From IMG/VR virus record IMGVR_UViG_3300023297_000041, positions 1 to 36,309 of that record: a DNA stretch of 36,309 nt. The stretch is one strand, 5' to 3'. The translations under genes and the position numbers were made by a program. Positions 19,804 through 30,000 of this stretch are shown here, piece by piece. Source of the stretch: a virus. How positions within the stretch are numbered: position 1 is the first letter of the stretch; every line of letters begins with the position of its first letter. A model generated the notes under the pieces. That model saw only the letters and a list, made by a program, of their open reading frames with translations. It had not been told where the DNA came from and made no database searches.

Positions 19804-21039
19804 ATGAAATACATTATTATTATATTATTATTTTGTTCGATTACTTTTGGCCTTAATTGGAATCTAAATTCTGATTGCTGGGTAAACTTTGAGGACTTTG
19901 CTATCTTTTCAGATGGATGGCAAACCACTTATGATATAAATGATTTAGCTGATTTTTCAGATGAATGGTTAAGGTATGAATACTATTGCAATGAGCAAGC
20001 TCCAGTTGCTGCTAATTCTGTTGTGAATGTATCGCAATACGAACCTGTTTATATCACATTCTCGGCGTATGACCAAGATGGATTTCTGCCAGTACCACCT
20101 AAACATCTTAAATACCGAATTACTACCCTGCCATCAGATGGCAACGCCTACATTCAAAACACGCTCGAAAATACTTCAAATAGGTTTACCGAAGTCCCTG
20201 ATTGGTGTACTGGCTGGGCGAATAAAGTTATATTTGCTTCCGATACAGTTGGTAATGATACAGTAAAATTTAGGTCTTATGACGGCGAAGAGTTTAGTAA
20301 TGAGGCAACTGTTGACGTTAATGTTATTGCGGCATATGCTGATTATGTATCATTTGATGGTGGCGAAGTTACAATCCCAGATAATGACTATTTAGATATT
20401 AATGATAGTGGCTGGGCAATGAGTATTTGGTATAGAAATATGACCAGCAGTTCCAATGGAAGCATTATTAAAAAAAGAGATAGCAGTCAGGGATGGGATT
20501 TTATTGTTCAATCAGGTAAGTTACTATTTAATCTGTACGATGCGAATGGATTGGTAGTAGCTCTCGAAAGTAACCTCTGCATATCTTATGGCATTTGGTG
20601 GGAAATACTCATTGGAGTTAATGAGGACCCTTGTGATGCTAACAATCAGTATATTTCAATGCAATACTACCAAACAGAAACAAACAGTGGGGAGTATGCC
20701 AATTCAAATGTTTTTGTCTCATCGGTCTACACAAATGATTGCAATGTGATTATCAATCCAAACACTGAAATTGACCATTTAAGATTCTGGGATGATGTAA
20801 GTGAGGAAAGTCATGCAACGACAGTTTTATTCCCAACAAACAGTCGGTGGAATTATACAGAGTCTACATTAGGCATAGGCAATCCATCCAAGGTTCGGTT
20901 TAAAATGGATGAGGGAAGCGGTAGCACAATCACAGATGATAAGGCCAGTGGGCTGGTAGGGACATTCAGCGGGGACGTGTCTTGGATACCTTTGTTTTGG
21001 GACTGGAATAAAAACGGATTACAAAAAATAGAGAACTAA
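19804..21039 (+). CDS. Signal peptide plus dockerin-like plus LamG-type adhesin
   Basis: A 411-residue protein. Residues 1-16 form a signal peptide (MKYIIIILLFCSITFG). Residues 17-60 are dockerin-like: NLNSDCWVNFEDFAIFSDGW and YDINDLADFSDEWL, two calcium-loop/helix halves in the style common in secreted proteins of Phycisphaerae. Residues 65-170 resemble an Ig or cadherin-like domain (EPVYITFSAYDQDG, KVIFASDTVGNDTVKFRSYDG). From 180 on it is LamG/concanavalin-like (DNDYLDINDSGWAMSIWYRN, GSIIKKRDSSQGWDF). It ends with a TAATG overlap into the nozzle gene. It is probably a host-derived glycan-binding adhesin captured by the phage. I would take a fibre role as first choice. Confidence 0.7.
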   Translation: MKYIIIILLFCSITFGLNWNLNSDCWVNFEDFAIFSDGWQTTYDINDLADFSDEWLRYEYYCNEQAPVAANSVVNVSQYEPVYITFSAYDQDGFLPVPPKHLKYRITTLPSDGNAYIQNTLENTSNRFTEVPDWCTGWANKVIFASDTVGNDTVKFRSYDGEEFSNEATVDVNVIAAYADYVSFDGGEVTIPDNDYLDINDSGWAMSIWYRNMTSSSNGSIIKKRDSSQGWDFIVQSGKLLFNLYDANGLVVALESNLCISYGIWWEILIGVNEDPCDANNQYISMQYYQTETNSGEYANSNVFVSSVYTNDCNVIINPNTEIDHLRFWDDVSEESHATTVLFPTNSRWNYTESTLGIGNPSKVRFKMDEGSGSTITDDKASGLVGTFSGDVSWIPLFWDWNKNGLQKIEN

Positions 21040-23624
21040 TGATTAAAAGAGTCCTTATATTTTTGTTGTTATGCTCTAATCTTTTTGGGGCTACAAGTAT
21101 AATCAATGCCTTTAATGCTGGCGAAATATCGCCTCAATTAAATGGTAGAACTGATATTGCTAAGTATTATTCCGGATGCGAGACGCTGGAAAACTTTCTT
21201 GTATTCAGCTATGGTGGAGCGAGTCGACGGCCTGGCACAATGTATATTGCCGATGCCAAAAACTCTGACGAGGCTTGTAGATTAATACCCTTCGAGTTCT
21301 CAACTGAACAAGCTTATATCCTTGAATTTGGCGATGAATATATCAGGTTCTATAAAGATGGTGGGCAGATACAAGATGGGAGCAGCCCTTGCGAAATATC
21401 AACTCCTTATGATACAGACGCTGGCACAAACTTATTTGAGCTGCATTATATCCAATCTGCCGACACGATGTATATTACACATCCAGATTATGCGCCTCGG
21501 AAACTAACTCGAACAGGCCATACATCTTGGACATTAACGGAAGTAGATTTTAAGCGTGGTCCATTCTTAACTGAAAATACTACAACAACAACCATAACAC
21601 CGTCGGCAACGACAGGGACAATCACACTAACCGCCAGTAGTGCTATATTTGATGTGAATGACCACGTTGGTGCTTTGTGGCAGGTAACACATACCGCAGA
21701 GGGGGAATCTGTTTCTGGGTCGTTTTCTCACGATGTTAATGCCCAGGACTCAAACTCACTTACAATGCAGCTCAATCGTAAATATTTGTTCACTACCCAT
21801 GGCACTTGGGCTGGCGATGTGATCCTGCAGCGAAGTTATGATAGCGGGACTGTATGGAAGGATGTCCTTCCTGTTCATTATGAATCTGATGGTAATAGGG
21901 AATATACTGAATCAGAAACCGTCGAGGATGCCATATACAGAGTTCATACCGATGCTAATGATAATGGTATTGATTCAGGCACACTCAAATATAATCTAAC
22001 GGCACTTAGTTTTGATATTGAAGGTGTTGTAGAGTTAACAGTAATAGCGTCCACAACATCAGCAACAGGGACGGTAGAAAATACTCTTGGTGGGACAACT
22101 GCAACCACTAACTGGGCTGAGGGTGCCTTTAGTCTGGATGAAGGATACCCAGCAACGTGCAGCTTCTACGAAGAGCGAATAGCTTATGCCGCCACAACCA
22201 ACCAACCACAAACAGTATGGTTATCCCAAACAGGGGAATGGGATAACTTCCTGGCGGGTAATTTAGATTCTGATGCTATGAGCTATACTATTGCAGCCGA
22301 TGAAGTTAACGCTATCAGGTGGCTTAGTCCCCAAAGCTGGCTGCTCATTGGAACAACTGGCGGCGAGTGGAAGATGGGGTCTGGCTCCGATGGGGCTTTA
22401 ACGCCCACAGATAGAGTTGCAAAAAAACAATCTAATAATGGATCGGCTAATCTGCAGCCGGCAGTATCTAATAATGTTATTATATATGTTCAGAGGCAGG
22501 CTCGCAAGGTTCGAGAGTTAGTTTTTAGCTTTGAAGTTGATAGCTGGTTAAGCCCAGACCTTACGATCCTCAGTGAGCACATAACTAATTCTGGCATTGT
22601 TCAAACGGCTTTTCAAAAAACGCCCGACCCAATACTATGGACAGTACTAACCGATGGCCGTATTGCGACTATGACCTATCAGAGGTCTCAGGACGTTGTT
22701 GGCTGGGGCGAACAGAACTCTGGAGATGCCGATTTTGAGTCGGTGGCGGTAATACCAGGTGATGGCGAGGACGAGGTGTGGGTTTCTGTTGAGCGGTTAG
22801 TGGATGGTTCAATAGTTAGATATATAGAGCAATTCCAACCAAGGGACTTCGGGGCCGACCAAAATGATATATTCTTCGTTGATTCGGGCCTTAGCTTCGA
22901 TGGCGGGGACGCGGTTGTTATTACTGACATAACTTCAGCGTCTCCCGCTGTTGTAACTGCAGCTGCTCATGGCTACTCAGATGGTGACCAGGTGCGAATA
23001 ACATCCGTTGTCGGCATGACCGAAATTAATAACCACGTTTATACTGTTGATGATGCTGCAACAAACACATTTTCTCTTGATGATACGCTTAATAATAACA
23101 TTAATTCAGTGGGTTTCACGGCATATACTTCTGGCGGTTCAGTTGAACAGGTAGAAAATACATTCACAACCCTATCTCACTTAGAGGGCGAGATGGTAGA
23201 TATTTGCGCAGATGGTGAGTTCTATGGCACCGATACAGTCGCAAGCGGAACTATTACGCTTAGTGATTATTATAACACCGTTCACGCAGGTCTAAATTAT
23301 GTTTCAAAACTTGCTCCTATGCAATTAGCGATACCAGGTAATGTTATTGCCGGTAAGACAAAGAGAATTACTGATATTACAGCCCGATTCTACAAGACCT
23401 TGCAATGTAAGTATGGTCCAACTGCTGATTCTGTACTAGACTTATTTGATTTTTCAGAAGAATATACTAATGACATCGATGTCAAGCAGAGCCTGTTTAC
23501 AGGAGAGAGAAAACAGGAATTTGACGGAGACTATCGAACTGTAGGCGAAATATACCTGCAGGTCGATGAGCCAGTGCCATGTTCAATATTGAGTATATCG
23601 CCGGAATTTGAAGTTTATAGATAG
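21039..23624 (+). CDS. Tail nozzle-like protein (tail tubular B-like) with an added signal peptide
   Basis: An 861-residue protein. The conserved podovirus start FNAGEISPQLNGRTDIAKYY (residues 25-44) and NFLVFSYGGASRRPGTMYIA identify the family. Further family motifs: FYEERIAYAATTNQPQTVWLSQTG, WLLIGTTGGEWKMG and QARKVRELVFSFE. An FCCH-type insert lies around residues 631-680 (VVTAAAHGYSDGDQVRI). Unlike the family, it begins with MIKRVLIFLLLCSNLFG, a Sec signal peptide of 17 residues placed ahead of the conserved domain, with no alternative in-frame ATG until the GTM near residue 67. In related phages this protein forms the hexameric nozzle at the tail tip. Confidence 0.82.
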   Translation: MIKRVLIFLLLCSNLFGATSIINAFNAGEISPQLNGRTDIAKYYSGCETLENFLVFSYGGASRRPGTMYIADAKNSDEACRLIPFEFSTEQAYILEFGDEYIRFYKDGGQIQDGSSPCEISTPYDTDAGTNLFELHYIQSADTMYITHPDYAPRKLTRTGHTSWTLTEVDFKRGPFLTENTTTTTITPSATTGTITLTASSAIFDVNDHVGALWQVTHTAEGESVSGSFSHDVNAQDSNSLTMQLNRKYLFTTHGTWAGDVILQRSYDSGTVWKDVLPVHYESDGNREYTESETVEDAIYRVHTDANDNGIDSGTLKYNLTALSFDIEGVVELTVIASTTSATGTVENTLGGTTATTNWAEGAFSLDEGYPATCSFYEERIAYAATTNQPQTVWLSQTGEWDNFLAGNLDSDAMSYTIAADEVNAIRWLSPQSWLLIGTTGGEWKMGSGSDGALTPTDRVAKKQSNNGSANLQPAVSNNVIIYVQRQARKVRELVFSFEVDSWLSPDLTILSEHITNSGIVQTAFQKTPDPILWTVLTDGRIATMTYQRSQDVVGWGEQNSGDADFESVAVIPGDGEDEVWVSVERLVDGSIVRYIEQFQPRDFGADQNDIFFVDSGLSFDGGDAVVITDITSASPAVVTAAAHGYSDGDQVRITSVVGMTEINNHVYTVDDAATNTFSLDDTLNNNINSVGFTAYTSGGSVEQVENTFTTLSHLEGEMVDICADGEFYGTDTVASGTITLSDYYNTVHAGLNYVSKLAPMQLAIPGNVIAGKTKRITDITARFYKTLQCKYGPTADSVLDLFDFSEEYTNDIDVKQSLFTGERKQEFDGDYRTVGEIYLQVDEPVPCSILSISPEFEVYR

Positions 23625-23636
23625 AAGGGAAATAAA

Positions 23637-23843
23637 ATGCCAAAATCAAAATCACCTGACATACAGCCCCCTGCAGCGCCAGCCGCAGCCCCGCCAACAC
23701 CAGGGCCGATAGATACCAGGGTAGCTGGCGAAGATATTAAGAAAAGACAGGCCGCAGCCAAAGGACGCAAGGCCTCTATAGCCACTACTCCAGGCTCACT
23801 GGCGATTAGCGATGTTGATATTCTAAAGAAGACTTTAGGCTAA
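23637..23843 (+). CDS. 68-residue Pro/Ala-rich conserved small protein
   Basis: The N-terminus is Pro/Ala rich (DIQPPAAPAAAPPTPGP), followed by a basic RRQ-type segment (DIKKRQAAAKGRKAS) and a terminal DILKKTLG. Podoviruses often carry a small protein of this design (proline-rich, basic, ending in KKTLLG) between the nozzle and internal protein genes. Function is not established. It has no signal peptide. Confidence 0.65.
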   Translation: MPKSKSPDIQPPAAPAAAPPTPGPIDTRVAGEDIKKRQAAAKGRKASIATTPGSLAISDVDILKKTLG

Positions 23844-23851
23844 GGATTACA

Positions 23852-24307
23852 ATGGTAGAACTGATTAATTACTTACCGGAGCACGCCGAGCAAATAGTTG
23901 CCGAGGGCGATACCGATCCATCTATCAATGTCGGGAACCTTCCTGCTAATTGGGCTGCAATCCGCAAGGGATCGCCGGCAATGACGGGCGTTGCTGATGG
24001 CCGTATTGTTGGTTGCTCTGGCCTTGAAATATGGTGGCCGGGTATGGCCGAGGGCTGGGGTGTGTTCGTTAAAGATATTTATAAATACAGGATGGGACTT
24101 AGATTACTCAAAGATAAATTCTACGAGTGGATGGATGAATATAAACTTAATCGCATTCAGGCACCGTTAAGAGCTGACTTTGAAGATGGTAAAAAACTGG
24201 CGGTGTTTGTAGGGTTCAAATGCGAGAACCCTAACCCTATGAAACGGTACCATTGCGATGATAGCGATGCACTTATGTATTCGATAGTGAGGGAAAGAAA
24301 TGTTTAA
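23852..24307 (+). CDS. GNAT-fold-like internal virion protein, copy A
   Basis: A 151-residue protein. It has the layout of a GNAT domain: LINYLPEHAEQI at the start, MTGVADGRIVGCSGLEIWWPGMAEGW (strands 2-4), a helical section YRMGLRLLKDKFYEWMD and a C-terminal RIQAPLRADFEDGKKLAVFVGF. T7 internal protein A (gp13) and relatives at this genomic spot are GNAT-like. The next gene is a diverged paralogue (both have QAPLRADF or EAPLRADF). It may be structural rather than enzymatic, since the acetyl-CoA loop (Q/RxxGxG/A) is not obvious. Confidence 0.65.
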   Translation: MVELINYLPEHAEQIVAEGDTDPSINVGNLPANWAAIRKGSPAMTGVADGRIVGCSGLEIWWPGMAEGWGVFVKDIYKYRMGLRLLKDKFYEWMDEYKLNRIQAPLRADFEDGKKLAVFVGFKCENPNPMKRYHCDDSDALMYSIVRERNV

Positions 24308-24740
24308 ATTAATAGATTTTGAGCCGGAACACGCTTTAGAGCTTATGGCAGCAGGCATTAAAGAAGAGACTGCCGATTTAGATGCTGAGAGAGTTGAACT
24401 TTTGGCGAAGTTCCCTGCAATGACTGGTATCTGTGACGACACAATAGTTTGCTGTGGCGGGATGATAATACTGTATCCAGAGTACAGAGCAGAATCGTGG
24501 ACTATGCTATCTTCTGAGATACAGAAGTTTAGAGTCGATTATAAGATGATAAAAAAACAAGTACATACCTGGATGACCCAAAATAAGATTGTACGACTAG
24601 AAGCACCATTAAGGGCTGATTTTATGCCCGGCATAACCTTTGCTGAGCATCAGGGCTTCAAGATTGAGGCCATACTAGAAAAGTATCATCCTGACGGTTG
24701 TGACGCTATGTTGCACACTATCATCAAGGAAAGGGCTTAA
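24300..24740 (+). CDS. GNAT-fold-like internal virion protein, copy B
   Basis: A 146-residue paralogue of the preceding protein with the same order of motifs: FKLIDFEPEHALELM, FPAMTGICDDTIVCCGGMIILYP, a helix FRVDYKMIKKQVHTWM and RLEAPLRADFMPGITFAEHQGF, ending MLHTIIKERA. It overlaps copy A by 8 bp. A tandem duplication with clear divergence suggests the two copies form a heteromer or have split roles in the ejected complex. Confidence 0.65.
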   Translation: MFKLIDFEPEHALELMAAGIKEETADLDAERVELLAKFPAMTGICDDTIVCCGGMIILYPEYRAESWTMLSSEIQKFRVDYKMIKKQVHTWMTQNKIVRLEAPLRADFMPGITFAEHQGFKIEAILEKYHPDGCDAMLHTIIKERA

Positions 24741-24741
24741 T

Positions 24742-25263
24742 ATGCCACTTATTACATTGGGCATTATCGCTATTGCTGCAACGGCTGGAGCTACATACTA
24801 CAGTATGCAGCAGGCTAAACAGCAAGCCAATACAGCTAATAAGATAGCTGAAAACAACGCCCAGCAGATTGAGGCACAGGGAGCCGCCCAGGCAAAGCAG
24901 ATAAAGACCGCCTCAAGGGAAAAACAAAGGTTACTGCTGGATGAACGCCGCCGGGCAATTGCACGCAACAGAGCTAAAACTGGAGCCTCTGGTGTAACTA
25001 TGGAAGGCTCACCATTGTTGAACATGCAGGAAACGGCAAAGAATATAACCTTAGATAAGGAAATGGAAAACTATAATGCCGGTATAGAGGCCGATGCTGT
25101 TGTAACAAAGGCAAAATCTGAGGCGGCTTTATGGAGATATAAGGGCAAGTCTGCTATTGCGGCAGGTAAATTACAGGCAGGGGCAGCATTATTTGGTGGA
25201 GCCTCGCAAATGGCCGATATAGGCATGAGTATGAAATCCGCCCAAAATAAAGGGGTTACATAA
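24742..25263 (+). CDS. Internal virion protein B (gp14)-like, membrane-inserting
   Basis: A 173-residue protein. The start at ATG 24742 has AAGGAAAGGG upstream; the longer in-frame start at 24700 inside the previous gene is rejected. Residues 1-20 form a hydrophobic helix (LITLGIIAIAATAGATYY), then a long Gln/Ala-rich helical region (ANTANKIAENNAQQIEAQG), KTGASGVTMEGSPLLNMQET and a glycine/alanine-rich end. This fits gp14-like ejected proteins that form a channel in the host envelope. The N-terminal helix lacks a cleavage site, unlike the surface proteins. Confidence 0.7.
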   Translation: MPLITLGIIAIAATAGATYYSMQQAKQQANTANKIAENNAQQIEAQGAAQAKQIKTASREKQRLLLDERRRAIARNRAKTGASGVTMEGSPLLNMQETAKNITLDKEMENYNAGIEADAVVTKAKSEAALWRYKGKSAIAAGKLQAGAALFGGASQMADIGMSMKSAQNKGVT

Positions 25264-27068
25264 TGCCGATAATAATACCGCAACGAAAAATACTACCAAC
25301 TAAGCAGATAGCCGACACTCGCGTTACAATGCCGATGGATACATTTAATGGCCAGTTTGCGGCAGGTCAGAACCTTGCTAATAGCGTAAAGCAAGTCGCT
25401 GGGTTTATTGGCGATACCGTTAGTAAAACAATCGTGGCCCAGGGCGAAGAGGAATTTACTCAAGCTAAGTTAGATTATGAAACTGAGTTCCGGACTTTTC
25501 AAGCAGGTTTGGGGCAAGATACAGATTACGCAGGGTATACCAAGAAATTTAATAACTGGCATGATAATTATACCGTAGGCAGAGCAAAATTAATTAATCA
25601 TCGAGGAGCACAATCGAGAGCAAAAGCACAGTTCGATTTGAATAGGGCAGTTAGAGGCAGGACGGTTGATACTAACGCCCAAAACGCACTTGTTAGACAG
25701 ACCAGGGCGGCCATACCGAACAAAATAGAATCTTTTGTTGATGAATACTTAGCAGCTGAGACTCCAGAGACTCAGCATAAATCGGTTGCTGAACGCCATG
25801 GGTATTTCCAAACACTAACGCAAACGGGAGTTTTGAATCCTGATGAAGCTATAGCTATTGAAAAAGATTTCCGGAAAGCTCTAGCAAAGAAGGTTGTACA
25901 AAACACCGTTACGGCCATAGCATTAGAAGAGGGTTGGGAAAAAGCTATTGCATGGGGTGGAGATAACCAAAACATTAAAGAACTGGCAGAAGATTTCGAT
26001 ATTGAATTGTCCGATATTACCGCAGCACTCACGCCGATCATGCAACTGGCTAAAGTAAACAGAGCATCTGGAATTATTGAGCTCAATAAACAGCAAGATA
26101 CTGACAGGGAGTCTTTGCGGGGGTTATTAAATTCTGATAGTTCCGTGGGCTATAATGATGCAATTAACGGATCCAGCTTAATTCCCGAAGAAAGGCTTGT
26201 GTGGGACAATCGTTTCGCTAAAAAAGCAAATCACATCATTGATACAAAACAACAAACAGAAGAAGATAGACTTGGAAATATAATAAATGCCAGGAAGAAA
26301 TCGGATTACGCATCTCTGGTTACCGCATCATCTTTACCTGCTACCAAAAAGGCAGAACTTATTGCTGCCAACGAAACAGCATTAAAAGAATCCACTCATA
26401 TTATTACTGATGAACAGGTTAGGGGCGATCTTGAAGAGATGGCTAACGATATTGCAATTGGAGCGACAACTAAAGCACAGGTAACAGATGCTGCTGACAA
26501 GGCCAGGTATGACGAGGAAACTATCGATGACGCGGCATACAAGCAAATAGTTAAACTTGTTGATAGTGAGTTTACCTCTTACCAGGCAACGGCCATGGGG
26601 GAAGCTATCAGTTATGGTGGTGGCCAATTGATCACTGTAACTCACTCTGTTATTGACGATCTATTAAAAATGCAGGCAGCCGGCCAAGAGGTTAATATCG
26701 AACGAGCAGCAAATAAACGTCAGAGCGAATTATGGAATTTAAGTCAGTACCGCAAGGCTATGAATGATTGGTTGGCCGTGCATCCAGAATCTAATTCAAG
26801 TGAGATATACACCGAATCCAGAAAGCTCTTAGTACATTACAAGCGATCACTGGCTGAGGTAGAAAAGGCACGTACTGGCTTTGAGGAACAATTTATAGCT
26901 GAACCAACAAAAGAAAAGGCTATTGAGGGTGTTAACGTGGTGTTTAAAAAGCCTGTCCGTGTAATGAGTCCTGAAGGCGTGACCGGCTGGAGTAGCGAAA
27001 AAGGATATAACGAAAAATTAAAAGACTTGGGTTTTATAAAGATTAGCGATGCCAATAATACTAAATGA
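25263..27068 (+). CDS. Internal virion protein C (gp15)-like
   Basis: A 601-residue helical protein between the gp14-like and the giant internal protein, the position and size class of T7 gp15 relatives. Features: FNGQFAAGQNLANSVKQVAGFIGDTVSK near residue 24, then long charged helices (EEFTQAKLDYETEFRTFQ) with repeated TPR-like spacing. I see no enzymatic motif and no signal peptide. It is probably part of the ejected core complex that bridges portal and channel. It joins the upstream gene by TAATG and overlaps the next gene by 20 bp. Confidence 0.6.
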   Translation: MPIIIPQRKILPTKQIADTRVTMPMDTFNGQFAAGQNLANSVKQVAGFIGDTVSKTIVAQGEEEFTQAKLDYETEFRTFQAGLGQDTDYAGYTKKFNNWHDNYTVGRAKLINHRGAQSRAKAQFDLNRAVRGRTVDTNAQNALVRQTRAAIPNKIESFVDEYLAAETPETQHKSVAERHGYFQTLTQTGVLNPDEAIAIEKDFRKALAKKVVQNTVTAIALEEGWEKAIAWGGDNQNIKELAEDFDIELSDITAALTPIMQLAKVNRASGIIELNKQQDTDRESLRGLLNSDSSVGYNDAINGSSLIPEERLVWDNRFAKKANHIIDTKQQTEEDRLGNIINARKKSDYASLVTASSLPATKKAELIAANETALKESTHIITDEQVRGDLEEMANDIAIGATTKAQVTDAADKARYDEETIDDAAYKQIVKLVDSEFTSYQATAMGEAISYGGGQLITVTHSVIDDLLKMQAAGQEVNIERAANKRQSELWNLSQYRKAMNDWLAVHPESNSSEIYTESRKLLVHYKRSLAEVEKARTGFEEQFIAEPTKEKAIEGVNVVFKKPVRVMSPEGVTGWSSEKGYNEKLKDLGFIKISDANNTK

Positions 27069-30000
27069 CAAAAAGGTTATAGATAATTCCATCGATGATG
27101 ACATCAGTGATGTATTTATCCCTGACATCCAGCCACAATCGAACGTTATAGCAGATCCTGACAGCGTTGGAAATAATGCCAACGAAATCTACGATATTGC
27201 TGTTAACGCTAGTGCTTCTATATCTGATATAGAAAATAATTTTGTTCCCGATAATCAGATGCAGTCGGTGATCAAAGAGAAGGTAGCCCAAAATGTTATC
27301 ATCGAGCAAGCCCGGATAGCCGAGGATGCAGAGCTCCGATCAGAAGCTCTTGACAGACTCATATTTGGTGATGGCCTGGACGATCCTGTATTCGCCGGAA
27401 AAATTGCAACTACCCTACTAAACCCTGTCGAAAAGGAGAGAATGACGGATGCGATTATTACATCGGGCATGTTTGATATTCCACTTGACCATGTTATGGG
27501 CATGGACGATGCTGCTAGGGCTAAGGTCTTTGGCCCTGAATTAAAAGATATCCGAAAAAAGTTTCAGCAGAACCCATTCGATGGCGGGTTCTTTGCAACA
27601 TCTATAGAGGCTTGGAAACGAGGCGATGCGGGTTTTATGGGTGCGATTAATCTTTGGGATGCTGCTGTTCAAAATGCTGATGAGACTAAAGCCAGAGCAA
27701 CACTGGGAACTCTACAAAGAAAAGAAGTTTTTGAGCCCATCGAGGCTAAGGGTATTAAAAAACTGTTTTATTCATCAATGCAAATCATACCCGGTATGGC
27801 TAGGGGTTCATGGGAAGGTATTGATGAAGCTTTTTATGGTGCGGCTATCGGTGCTGGTATGGCATTAGCAGGTGGAGCTGCTGGGCCACAGGCGGTTATA
27901 CCAGAAGAAATAGTTACTGTTCCTGTTGCCACAATGGGCGGACTTAGGTTAGGTGCTTCAATTGGCTCTGCAAAAGTGTGGTATAAACAGGGTGCTGGTC
28001 AGATGTATTTTGATATGACTGAAAAAGGCTATGATCCAAAGGTCGCAAGGATGGTAGCTGGTGTTGCCGCCGTTCCTTATGCTCTTATCGAATTGAGTCA
28101 GGTTACAAAGATTACACCGGGATTGCGGAAAGTGGCCTTGGATAGATCTATCAAAACCGTTGGCAAAGTATTAGCCAATGCCGTTAAAAAGTATGGTAAA
28201 ACTTGGGGCGAAGAGGTTTTCGAGGAGATAATGCAGGAAATTGTCGCTGTAACCGCCGAAGATATAGCGGGGCTTTTAAGCGAAACAACCAATACTGAGA
28301 AATCTACTTGGGAGGGGTTGTTAAAAAGAGGTAAACGTTTATGGGAAACGGCCAAGGGTGCCGGAGAGGGCATGGCCTTATTGCCGATTCCAAACGCTGT
28401 TATAGATGTCAAGTCGGGGATTCAAAACATATCTGCCAGTACCATATCAAAACAAAAGGTACAGGCTAAAGCTCAGGCCTTGACAGTTTCAAAACTCACC
28501 GATGAGTATAGCTTGAAAGTTGCACAGCAGTCTCAAGGTGTCATTGAGATATTAGAGCAAGCCAAAAAGGGCGTTCCCGCCGATCCTGAGACCGGCAAGG
28601 CGGCAGTACCGCCGAGAGTATTACAGCCCGAAGAGGCCAAAATGTTAACTACTCTCAAAGAAAACCTCTCCACCCCAGAGAACATAGTCCACGACCTTGA
28701 GCTTAATTTGCCACCGGAGGCCTTTGTTACCGAAGAGGCTACTATTCCAACGGAAAAACCGAGTACAGAGCAACTTGGGGCTGTGGAGGTGGTAGAAAAG
28801 ACCATAGACGTTGGGGCACCTGTTGGTAAGGAAGGCATTGAGCTTGAGGACTTAGAGGGGACGCCGGTACCTATCAATGAAGATAACACAATAACTCTCT
28901 ACCACAGAACTTCCATTGAAAACGTCGAAAACATCAGAAAAACAGGTGAATTTGTTTCTAAAGAGCAAGGCGAAGTATTTTTTTCTACCAAAGAAAAAGG
29001 CCAAGCAGAAGGTTTTGGCGAGGGCATTATTGAGATTAAAATAGATCCATCAAAGGTGGCATTAGATGACGCTTTTTCTGGAGGTGAAGTACATGTATCC
29101 GTATCCAACAAAGACATTACAGTAGAAAATATAAGCCAGCCTGAAAGTGTTCCACGTGAAGCAAAACGCATAATCTCAGACGAAGCATATACCAAAGCCA
29201 AAAAAGGCCTATTTGGTAAGGGTTTTCGTTCTGGTTTAGATCCTGTAGATTTCAAAAACGCTGCAATCATAGGGACGTATCATTTTGAGAACATGGCAAA
29301 GGCCGGCATCAAAGGTGCTGTTGATTTTGCTGAATGGTCTAAGAGAATGGTGATTGAGATGGGTGAGACTATCAAGCCACACCTAAAGGATATATGGGAA
29401 AAGGCCAGGTCTCCACTATACGCGGCTATATCTGACAAAGAAGGCCGCAAAATGACCATACGAATTAATAAGGAAATCAGATCTCTAGGCGACTATGAAA
29501 CACTCGCTGAAAGTGGTTCAGCACGCAAAGCCGACCTACTCCAGAATATAAGTAAAATCAACTTTGCTAAAGACAGAAAATCATTGCCGGCAGAAGTCAA
29601 AGAGATGTTGACCGGCGAAAATCGCTGGCTATATGAGTATGTAACAACTACAGAACAAAATCCAAGTGCGTTAACATGGGATGAATTTTCCGAGGACTAC
29701 GGCATTGAGGGTTCAGAAAGCGATGTTTTACAGGCTATTAAGGATGCCGTTCAAGGCGGGAAAGAGGGTGGCATAAACCAAAAGGCGTTAAATGAAATCG
29801 CTAAAACTAATCCTTACGCAGCTATGCTTGTGGAATTAAAAAATGCAGTAGAAAATCGCTTGCCTGGTAACAAGATTAACGATATACTACAAGCATATAT
29901 TAATGAGGACTTGTTAGATGACGAAGCAATTGAACAATGGAAAATCGGTCGAGAGCCGGATAAAAAGAGCACGGGCAGCAAGCCAAAAGATAGTTCAAGA

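Noticed and set aside
24700-24741. Longer start for the gp14-like protein
   Set aside because: It lies inside the upstream GNAT-like gene without a ribosome-binding site; ATG 24742 has AAGGAAAGGG.
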